Part shown: piece by piece, positions 1-6,176 of the stretch | Position numbering within the stretch: the stretch's first letter is position 1 | Layout of the letters: the number at the start of each line of letters is the position of its first letter | Assembly (NCBI GenBank): GCA_900314715.1 | Contig: OMWI01000035.1 | Coordinates: 1 to 64,000, forward strand | Source of the DNA: an uncultured Prevotellaceae bacterium | Lineage (GTDB): Bacteria; Bacteroidota; Bacteroidia; Bacteroidales; Bacteroidaceae | Direction of reading: 5' to 3' | DNA length: 64,000 nucleotides | The notes under the pieces: model-generated | What the model saw: the letters and a program-made list of their open reading frames with translations, nothing else | What the model was told of the DNA's origin: nothing | The model's database searches: none | Program-made: the position numbers and the translations under genes

Positions 1-248
1 TGACTTTCCTTGTCTCGTGCTTGACGAAATAGGTTCAAGGCGAAGTCGTTGTTCTTCTTCACCAATTCTCTTTCCTCGTCGCTGAGCTCAATGTCCTTGC
101 GTGGATTGTCATCCTTCCCTTCTTGTTCCTGACCGTAGGCGACGTTGGTCATCAACAAGAACAAAAACAATGGCATGAGGAATACAATCTTTTGCATCCC
201 TACATACGTTGCCTTGCTTAGTCGTTGTACATAAATCCAGGTTTTCAT
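1..248 (-). CDS. Serpin-family protease inhibitor, N-terminal part only
   Basis: The gene runs off the left edge; only about 82 codons from the start are present. The translation has a hydrophobic export signal (FLMPLFLFLLMTNVAYGQ), then a charged linker and the stretch LVKKNNDFALNLFRQ, which resembles the first helix of serpins (usual pattern NxFAxxLFR). Serpins are suicide inhibitors of serine or cysteine proteases; bacterial ones are usually exported to the envelope. Two starts are possible: ATG ending at 248, used here, or an internal ATG at 197 that gives a more compact signal peptide. The reactive-centre loop lies outside the window, so inhibitory activity cannot be judged. The family call rests on one short motif. 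Confidence 0.6.
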   Translation of the reverse strand, partial: MKTWIYVQRLSKATYVGMQKIVFLMPLFLFLLMTNVAYGQEQEGKDDNPRKDIELSDEERELVKKNNDFALNLFRQARDKES

Positions 249-376
249 GGTATTATTGTATTATTGTTTTCATTATGCAAATATACATCAAAAGTGCTTA
301 TAATCCAAATATTTACCCTTATTTTTGTTATAATTCTGAATGACGGTCTGAAATCTATTGTCTAAGGATTTTAGGA

Positions 377-1240
377 TTAATGGATATCATGCTGCGACTG
401 GAAAGTTTCTTTATCAGGGAAACCTCTTCCACCTGGATAGCCTCCATAGGACTCAAATACCACGCTATCATTATATAGGATAAACTGATGCAATCTCATG
501 ACTTCGTCTCTTTCTGTTTCCGTCATAGAATGGTCATATAGGGCAAATTGATACTTGTTAACTCCATACCATCTAAACAGCAATATGCTTTTGCCTGCAT
601 CCCAGACAGATATGGGATTCTTATCAACCTCGACACCAATAACTCCAGCCTTGCGCATTTTACTTTGAATCTCTTTTAGTTCCTGTATCGATAATCCTAT
701 AGAATGCAATTTTGTGTCGAGTTCATATTCGTTTTCTATTCCTTTGAGTTCCTGGAAACGTCCTTTGTTCCTGATTGTGAATGTCACCACCTCATTATTC
801 CTATATTGAAGGTCTATCGAACAACTGTCATCTATGGAACTGTTAACATATCTGATTAAATCATACATGTCGTCATGATGTGCCATATAGTGTTTCTCCA
901 TCAAGGCTGCATCACATGGTTCTGGTTTAGGAAGAAAAAGATAGAACAGAATCCATAAAGCGATATTGAGAATATGGAGCGAAAGTACAACTTTCTTGTA
1001 GATAGAAACAGGAGGAAATGAACGTATAAATGATACTACGTAGATAATGAATAGCGGCAAGGAAACAATCCACATCCATAAAATGGCTACAATGATAGGA
1101 CTCAGTAACCCTCCCATTTCTGCATGATCATGGCTGTTCAGTCCTATGGAAAGAATGCCGATGGTGATAGAGAGTATTACGCTCATCTCTATCATCCGAT
1201 ATAAATAACCAAGGAGTGATTTGATTGTCATTTCTATCAT
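377..1240 (-). CDS. Uncharacterised membrane protein with C-terminal soluble domain
   Basis: About 287 aa from the ATG at 1238-1240; a second ATG lies at 1229-1231. The open frame extends further upstream, but a clear promoter (1259-1290) lies inside that extension, so the longer form is unlikely. Three hydrophobic segments occupy roughly residues 15-35, 45-70 and 80-103. A polar domain of about 180 residues follows and ends in a glycine- and proline-containing tail (YGGYPGGRGFP). I do not recognise a family. It is divergent from mnmA, with the two promoters in the shared 178-bp gap. The membrane location is inferred from hydrophobicity only; no functional motif is visible. Confidence 0.7.
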   Translation of the reverse strand: MIEMTIKSLLGYLYRMIEMSVILSITIGILSIGLNSHDHAEMGGLLSPIIVAILWMWIVSLPLFIIYVVSFIRSFPPVSIYKKVVLSLHILNIALWILFYLFLPKPEPCDAALMEKHYMAHHDDMYDLIRYVNSSIDDSCSIDLQYRNNEVVTFTIRNKGRFQELKGIENEYELDTKLHSIGLSIQELKEIQSKMRKAGVIGVEVDKNPISVWDAGKSILLFRWYGVNKYQFALYDHSMTETERDEVMRLHQFILYNDSVVFESYGGYPGGRGFPDKETFQSQHDIH

Positions 1241-1258
1241 CAATTGGTGTTTCGAATG

Positions 1259-1290
1259 CAAAGATAATCTTTTCTTCAGAATCAGCCAAA
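1259..1290 (-). promoter_or_regulatory. Bacteroidetes-type promoter for the membrane-protein gene
   Basis: On the minus strand TTTG (plus-strand 1287-1290) is followed by exactly 20 nt and then TATCTTTG (1259-1266). This matches the Bacteroidetes sigma-ABfr pattern. It places transcription start about 10-20 nt upstream of the chosen ATG and decides that start. Confidence 0.75.
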
Positions 1291-1370
1291 TGTATCGCAA
1301 TTCATTAAACTTCTCAACTACCGCAAGTAGCAGTAGTTCTGGTGAATCTCCTACTTTTTTGAAAGAATAA

Positions 1371-1402
1371 TTTGGAAGTTTCAGAACCAATGATTACTTT
1401 TG
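1371..1402 (+). promoter_or_regulatory. Bacteroidetes-type promoter for mnmA
   Basis: TTTG at 1371-1374, 20 nt spacer, then TACTTTTG at 1395-1402. The first ATG downstream is at 1418, so the leader is only a few nucleotides long. The upstream TTG at 1400 would lie inside the promoter and is therefore rejected as a start. Confidence 0.75.
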
Positions 1403-1417
1403 CGGAAAAATAGCGAC

Positions 1418-2503
1418 ATGATAAACGAACAGGAAATAAGAGACAAGCGGATTGCCGTGCTGCTATCGGGAGGCGTGGATAGTAGCGTGGTGCTGTATGA
1501 ATTGGCAAGCAAAGGACTTCAACCCGATTGTTTCTACATCAAGATTGGACCCGACGAGGATGAGGAATGGGATTGCTCGAGCGAGGAGGACATGGAAATG
1601 GCTACCGCCGTTGCCTCACGATACGGTTGTAAGCTGGAGGTCATCGACTGCCATAAGGAATATTGGGATAACGTGACGCGATACACCATGGAAAAGGTTC
1701 GCGCAGGACAGACACCAAACCCCGACGTGATGTGCAACCGACTCATCAAGTTTGGCGCATTCGACGAGAAGAAGGGGAAGGAATACGACTTGATTGCTAC
1801 TGGGCACTATGCACAGACAGAATGGATAGACGGACTGAAATGGCTTACTACCAGTCCTGACCCAGTAAAAGACCAGACAGATTTCCTCGCACAAATCTAC
1901 GATTGGCAACTGAAAAAGGCGCTCTTCCCCATCGGCCACTACCGAAAAGGAGAAGTGCGAGAGATAGCTGAGCGCGAGCATTTGGTGAATGCCAAGCGCA
2001 AGGACTCGCAAGGCATTTGCTTTCTCGGCAAAATCAACTACAACGATTATCTGCGTCGCTACCTTGGCGAATGGGAGGGCGACATTATCGACATGGAAAC
2101 AAACAAGGTGCTTGGAAAGCATCATGGACATTGGTTCCATACTATCGGACAGCGCAAAGGACTTGGATTGGGAGGCGGACCGTGGAACGTTGTAAAGAAA
2201 GACATTGAAAAGAATATCCTCTATGTCATCAAGGGATATGAGCCTATTAAGGCACATCGCAAGGAGTTCCCTTTCAAGGACTTCCATTATCTCACACCCG
2301 AAGGAGGAAAGTTACCCAAAGAAGTAACATTCAAAATCAGACACACTCCCGACTATTTCGATGGCATATTGGAACAAACGGGAGAAGGAAGCTACATCGT
2401 CCATACCGACCGTTGGGTGCAAGGCGTAGCACCAGGCCAGTTCTGTGTGGTTTACGACAAGGACTTTCATCGTTGTTTTGGCTCGGGCGAAATCACCCTC
2501 TGA
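1418..2503 (+). CDS. mnmA: tRNA-specific 2-thiouridylase MnmA
   Basis: A cytoplasmic enzyme of 361 aa that activates U34 of tRNA Lys/Glu/Gln with ATP and transfers sulfur to make 2-thiouridine. The PP-loop SGGVDSS is at residues 17-23. The two catalytic cysteines expected for the family are visible: C106 in the NPDVMCNR context and C201 in DSQGICFLGK. The motif ATGHYAQ at 127-133 is also typical. Length is normal for MnmA. The ATG at 1418 was chosen because the promoter ends at 1402. The gene is monocistronic; a hairpin-like pair (CACCCTC/GAGGGTG) straddles its stop, and the repeat region starts 50 nt later. Bacteroidales often carry two MnmA paralogues; which one this is cannot be told here. 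Confidence 0.92.
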   Translation: MINEQEIRDKRIAVLLSGGVDSSVVLYELASKGLQPDCFYIKIGPDEDEEWDCSSEEDMEMATAVASRYGCKLEVIDCHKEYWDNVTRYTMEKVRAGQTPNPDVMCNRLIKFGAFDEKKGKEYDLIATGHYAQTEWIDGLKWLTTSPDPVKDQTDFLAQIYDWQLKKALFPIGHYRKGEVREIAEREHLVNAKRKDSQGICFLGKINYNDYLRRYLGEWEGDIIDMETNKVLGKHHGHWFHTIGQRKGLGLGGGPWNVVKKDIEKNILYVIKGYEPIKAHRKEFPFKDFHYLTPEGGKLPKEVTFKIRHTPDYFDGILEQTGEGSYIVHTDRWVQGVAPGQFCVVYDKDFHRCFGSGEITL

Positions 2504-2552
2504 TAGGGGTATCAGTCACCATCAACGAGGGTGTTATTCATGTAAAAAAGAC

Positions 2553-2618
2553 AAACACTATATTTGCGACCGATAAATGATATATTTGCAGTCGCTATAC
2601 ATTATATTTGCATCATGT
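2553..2618. repeat. 22-nt periodic array A (three units)
   Basis: Three units of exactly 22 nt begin at 2553, 2575 and 2597. They share the pattern AAA(C/T)-N6-TTTG-C followed by variable sequence, and each contains TATATTTGC. A fourth, decayed unit may follow at 2619-2640. The units resemble the -7 box TAnnTTTG, but no gene start follows, so they are unlikely to be promoters. The same period and phase recur at 18681, 31992, 41157 and 60455. Confidence 0.75.
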
Positions 2619-2654
2619 GAAGCGTATCTTATACAGGAATGGTTACGCTAAAAA

Positions 2655-2872
2655 ATTACATAATTACATTACAAAATTACATTTTAGTACCTTATTAGTA
2701 GGGGGAGATATTGTGAGATACAATTTTTATATTAATATATTATTATAATATTATAATAATATATTAATATAATATATATACTTATAATAATTATAACCTT
2801 ATCTATCAAATTAACCCCTCAGAAAATGATAACTACCTAAATGTAATTTTGTAATTGAAATTTTGTAATTTC
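2655..2872. repeat. AT-rich nested hairpin with ATTACA-type arms
   Basis: The left arm (about 2655-2685) is made of repeated AATTACAT-like words. The right arm (about 2838-2872) is its imperfect reverse complement; 17 nt match perfectly (2668-2684 with 2839-2855). In the middle sits a 21-bp perfect inverted repeat around a 2-nt centre, 2728-2748 with 2751-2771, made only of A and T. No open frame of note lies within. This is the same architecture as the element at 32079-32406. Confidence 0.7.
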
Positions 2873-2894
2873 TTCTATTTTTGATTTTTTATCC

Positions 2895-3234
2895 AAGACC
2901 TCCCGTCATTTCCCATAAACCCCTAAGTATCAAGGAATTGTAAAACAGAAAAGCTTGAAAGACCTCATGCAAGACCTCCCGTTAGACCTCCCATAGACCT
3001 CACCTAACACCTCCCCTCTTGCTAACTTGGTTTACGTTTGATTCTCTTTCCGCTCACTTATTTCAAGTCTATCAGAGTATTGCTTCATCGATCATTATTT
3101 TGCGAACTATAACAAGCACAAACGGGAGGTGTTAGGTGAGGTCTATGGGAGGTCTTACGGGAGGTGTTAGGTGAGGTCTTAAAAATGTTAAATCGCTGAT
3201 AAAGAACTAATTAACCTAAAAAACGGGAGGTCTT
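2895..3234 (+). repeat. 340-bp GACCTCCC hairpin element, copy 1
   Basis: The element is bounded by AAGACCTCCC (2895-2904) and its inverted copy GGGAGGTCTT (3225-3234). Inside, an array of (A/C)ACCTCCC words at 2959-3018 is mirrored by a GGGAGGTG-type array at 3121-3180. The two arms are nearly complementary over about 60 nt and enclose a central core of about 100 nt. A second copy of identical length lies at 60684-61023 on the other strand, with a clearly homologous core and outer spacers. No plausible protein is encoded. Confidence 0.85.
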
Positions 3235-3594
3235 AAGATAATCCGCAAAATTCATTCATTTTACAGAATGACTGATTTGGCTTTTAAGAGTCTTGCAACT
3301 TTTTCATCACGTCATTCATTTTATTCAAGTTATGCTTGTACTTAACTTCATACGCTATTTGGTTTAAGCTATATTCAAAGTTGTTGTTTTAGTTAATAGG
3401 GAAAATTAGCTTTATTATGAAAAATTCCACTCAAAAGCATGAATTTTACAGTTTTTATAGCTATCTTTGCCATGTCGTGTTGTTTTTCGCTGTCTTTAGA
3501 TTCTCAACACTAATGACAAGTAGAAAAACTGACATAAAATCCTGTTCTTGTTTTTCGGGATTAAATAATTTATTAATCATTCAGTTTTATAAAA
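3235..3594. other. Intergenic leader of the CotH gene
   Basis: This 360-bp stretch holds one copy of a 27-nt direct repeat (3291-3317) and a -7-like box TATCTTTG at 3462-3469. The -33 partner is unclear. If the box is used, the CotH transcript would have a leader of roughly 115 nt. A short plus-strand frame over 3417-3644 has no homology-like features and runs into the CotH gene in another frame, so I do not call it. Confidence 0.5.
3291..3317 (+). repeat. 27-nt direct repeat flanking the CotH gene (left copy)
   Basis: This stretch matches 5759-5785 at 24 of 27 positions (TCTTGCAAC-TTTTC-CAC-TCATTC pattern). The two copies bracket the CotH gene. On the minus strand both copies could encode short related peptide tails ending just after LKMLQEM and MKKLQDS respectively, as if both were the ends of a decayed gene. 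Confidence 0.55.
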
Positions 3595-5706
3595 ATGAAA
3601 AAGTTGTTTTTTTTATTTACCCTTTTAGTCATCATGCTCGGTAATATATTTGGTCAAAATATAGAGGTTGAGCATTTGTTTATTAATAATGATTGTAGTA
3701 ATCAATCTAAAATAGTTATTCCTTATCAACCTTCCTCTGTGGTGGTTAACATAACAGGAATAGAATCAATGCCAACAAAGAAAAATGTGAATGCCCATGC
3801 ATGGATGGAAGTTTGGGATAAACAAGGTATTTATTTCAAAAAGCGAATTATCATAGATGGGCAAGGCAATACATCTATTTCCCACGAGAAAAAGAATTTT
3901 GCGGTAGATTTTTGTGAAGATGAATGGATTGGGGATAAAACCACTGATATTAGAATCGGTAACTGGGTGACTCAAGACGGCTTTCATTTTAAGGCTTTTC
4001 ATACAAGTATTACTAAAGGCGAATGTCCAGTAAGCTATAAATTGTATGACAAGTTTCGGTCAACAAAGCCTTTAAACCGACAATATCCATACATGGATTA
4101 TTATTCGGACGATGAAATTGCAACTGCCATGAGCGTGGATGAATCTGAAAGAAGTGAAGAGTTTCGAGCAAGATGCTATTCTGATGGTTTTCCATGTATC
4201 GTTTACCTTAATGGTGAATATTACGGCATTTATAGTTGGCAATTGAAAAAACATCGTGACAATTACAACATGGGTAGAAATAAGGAGGATAATATTCACC
4301 TTGACGGAATGCTTGGTTGGAATGAAATATGGGGAGGAAATGTGAAATGGACTTCATTTGAGGTACGTAATCCTAAGCCAAAAGCAAGTAAATGGACTTT
4401 GCTTTGCCAAGATGGTACAAATTATGACGGTGATAATCCAAAGGAATTGATGGGTACGGATTCGCCATTCTATGATAGTTCAGATGAAAATTGCATTAAG
4501 TCAGCACAGACCAAGAGTAACATCTTGGCTATTAGTAATTATATGAATGAAATTGCAGAATTTGAGACAACATACAACAATTGCAGTTCTAATAATAAGG
4601 CTACAGCACTTACGGAATTAAAAGAAGAAATAGAAAAGAGATTCTCAATGGAATGGTTAATAGACTATATCATCTTAATAGATTTCACCCAAAATTATGA
4701 TGCAACTAAGAAAAATTGGCAATGGACAACTTGGGGAGAGATTGATGGTCATCTTAAATGTTATCCTAACCCATACGATATGGATGCTACTTTTGGCGTT
4801 GTTGCTACCACGGCGTTCTCGTTAGGAACCCCACAAAAAAGTTCTATTGGCAAAACAACAAATACACCTGCAAGATATGTTTGGGATTATTATCTAAACG
4901 AAATGAAAGCCAGATATGCAGAATTGAGAAGAGCTGGTGTTCTATCTTTTTATTCAGCATATAGTTTGATTAAGGATTGGGTAGATCGGGTTGGAGCAGA
5001 GCATTATACGTATGAGGCTGAAAAATGGCCAAACATGCCTTGTAATCGAGATTCCCATATAAATACAAATTGGAAATACACAAGGGTCAACAAGGTATAT
5101 TATTCTGACTATAAAACGGTATGGAGTAAGGGAACCACATATGAAGTTGGAGATCTCATCAAGCAAAATCGCAGGCTTTACAGATGTATACAAGCGAACT
5201 CTAATCATATACCTGAAGCAAAGGGATCAGAAGATTATTGGGAAGATCTATGTGTAAAAGAAGGGACATACCATGAAGGCGAGATGGTATATGATGGTTA
5301 TAATAGTTTTTATCAATTCCAAGTTCCCCAAGGACAAACCATCACGGTTACTAAAGACACGTGTTTGAGTGAAAGAGCTGATGGGTTAGTTAATGCTCCG
5401 TTTGAGAAATTTTATAATGTTTATCCATATGAAGGTGGTGTACATGATAGTCTTGAAAGAATTAGAAATTGGATTGCAAAGAAGGTACAACTTATGGATG
5501 AACAAATGAATTATAAAAACGAATTTGTTTTAGGCGATGTTAATCATGACGGAAAGGTCAACATTGTGGATGCTACAAGTGTTACCAGCTATATATTAAA
5601 TCAGAAGCCTAATAGCTTCTATGAAGCAGAGGCAGACATTAATCAAGATGGGGAAATTTCTATCACTGATGTTACATCTATTGTTAATATGGTACTTGGC
5701 AAATAA
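3595..5706 (+). CDS. Secreted CotH-kinase family protein with dockerin-like tail
   Basis: A 703-aa exported protein. The N-terminus is a signal peptide ending near IFGQ. The middle (about 45-470) fits the CotH fold, an atypical protein-kinase relative: YLNGEYYGIYSW near 204 and the metal-binding-like MDATFG near 396 are the recognisable motifs. A segment near 500-560 (GTTYEVGDLI, RLYRC) resembles a chitin/cellulose-binding module. The C-terminus (647 to end) has two calcium-loop repeats, GDVNHDGKVNI and ADINQDGEISI, of a type-I dockerin. CotH homologues phosphorylate proteins in spores; in Bacteroidetes the role is unknown, often linked to polysaccharide use. The gene is AT-richer than its neighbours and is flanked by direct repeats, which suggests acquisition. 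Confidence 0.8.
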   Translation: MKKLFFLFTLLVIMLGNIFGQNIEVEHLFINNDCSNQSKIVIPYQPSSVVVNITGIESMPTKKNVNAHAWMEVWDKQGIYFKKRIIIDGQGNTSISHEKKNFAVDFCEDEWIGDKTTDIRIGNWVTQDGFHFKAFHTSITKGECPVSYKLYDKFRSTKPLNRQYPYMDYYSDDEIATAMSVDESERSEEFRARCYSDGFPCIVYLNGEYYGIYSWQLKKHRDNYNMGRNKEDNIHLDGMLGWNEIWGGNVKWTSFEVRNPKPKASKWTLLCQDGTNYDGDNPKELMGTDSPFYDSSDENCIKSAQTKSNILAISNYMNEIAEFETTYNNCSSNNKATALTELKEEIEKRFSMEWLIDYIILIDFTQNYDATKKNWQWTTWGEIDGHLKCYPNPYDMDATFGVVATTAFSLGTPQKSSIGKTTNTPARYVWDYYLNEMKARYAELRRAGVLSFYSAYSLIKDWVDRVGAEHYTYEAEKWPNMPCNRDSHINTNWKYTRVNKVYYSDYKTVWSKGTTYEVGDLIKQNRRLYRCIQANSNHIPEAKGSEDYWEDLCVKEGTYHEGEMVYDGYNSFYQFQVPQGQTITVTKDTCLSERADGLVNAPFEKFYNVYPYEGGVHDSLERIRNWIAKKVQLMDEQMNYKNEFVLGDVNHDGKVNIVDATSVTSYILNQKPNSFYEAEADINQDGEISITDVTSIVNMVLGK

Positions 5707-5758
5707 ATACCATTCCTTAATAATGCATCCTCAAAGATGTTAAAAGATCTTTGCCATC

Positions 5759-5785
5759 TCTTGCAACATTTTCAACACTTCATTC
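5759..5785 (+). repeat. 27-nt direct repeat flanking the CotH gene (right copy)
   Basis: Partner of 3291-3317, with 24 of 27 positions the same. It lies 53 nt after the CotH stop codon and 34 nt before the YbjQ-family start. A weak hairpin (CAAAGAT/ATCTTTG, 5732-5753) sits just upstream and may end CotH transcription. Confidence 0.55.
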
Positions 5786-5818
5786 GTCTTATAATTGTGA
5801 ACTTTAAAATGTACAATT

Positions 5819-6136
5819 ATGATTTTATCGACAACTCCAACGATTGAAGGAAGGCCCATCCGTGATTATAGGGGCGTAGTGACTGGCGAAACCATTATCG
5901 GTGCAAACCTCTTTAAGGACTTTCTGGCAGGAATCCGCGATATAGTAGGCGGTCGCAGTAGTGCTTACGAGCGTGTTCTTCGTGAGGCAAAGGATACTTC
6001 CATGAAGGAAATGCAAGAACGTGCGGAACAATTAGGAGCCAATGCCATCGTAGGCATTGACATCGACTATGAAACTATTGGTGAAGCTAACTCCATGCTC
6101 ATGGTAGCCGTGAGCGGAACGGCTGTGGTGATTTAG
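5819..6136 (+). CDS. YbjQ/UPF0145 family protein
   Basis: A 105-aa protein matching the YbjQ (DUF74) family over its full length. Typical features are the start [29 protein letters not shown], the central [12 protein letters not shown] and [17 protein letters not shown]. The family forms small ring-shaped oligomers and has been called a putative heavy-metal-binding domain; no biochemical role is established. It has no signal peptide and is probably cytoplasmic. It faces a convergent outer-membrane gene across a GC-rich hairpin. Confidence 0.9.
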   Translation: MILSTTPTIEGRPIRDYRGVVTGETIIGANLFKDFLAGIRDIVGGRSSAYERVLREAKDTSMKEMQERAEQLGANAIVGIDIDYETIGEANSMLMVAVSGTAVVI

Positions 6137-6152
6137 AAAAGCCTACCCCCAT

Positions 6153-6171
6153 CCCCTCCCCAAGGGAGGGG
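6153..6171. terminator. GC-rich hairpin between convergent genes
   Basis: CCCCTCCC (6153-6160) pairs with GGGAGGGG (6164-6171) around a 3-nt loop. It lies between the YbjQ stop and the convergent receptor stop. It lacks a strong U-tract on the plus strand, so it may act as a simple barrier or need a factor. Confidence 0.5.
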
Positions 6172-6176
6172 TGCTA

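Noticed and set aside
1400-1417. TTG start for mnmA at 1400
   Set aside because: It would begin inside the -7 box of the promoter; the ATG at 1418 fits the transcript start.
2553-2618. Three tandem promoters (TATATTTGC resembles TAnnTTTG)
   Set aside because: No gene starts downstream within reach, -33 boxes at the right distance are missing, and similar arrays elsewhere lack the -7-like word.
2895-3234. CRISPR array from repeated GACCTCCC words
   Set aside because: The period is 11-12 nt with no unique spacers, the words are mirrored in the second arm, and no cas genes are present.
3417-3644. 75-aa open frame before the CotH gene
   Set aside because: It overlaps the CotH start in another frame, has low-complexity composition and no ribosome site; it looks like chance.
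3291-5785. Insertion sequence around the CotH gene
   Set aside because: No transposase is found and the flanking repeats are direct, not terminal inverted repeats; only the repeat itself can be supported.
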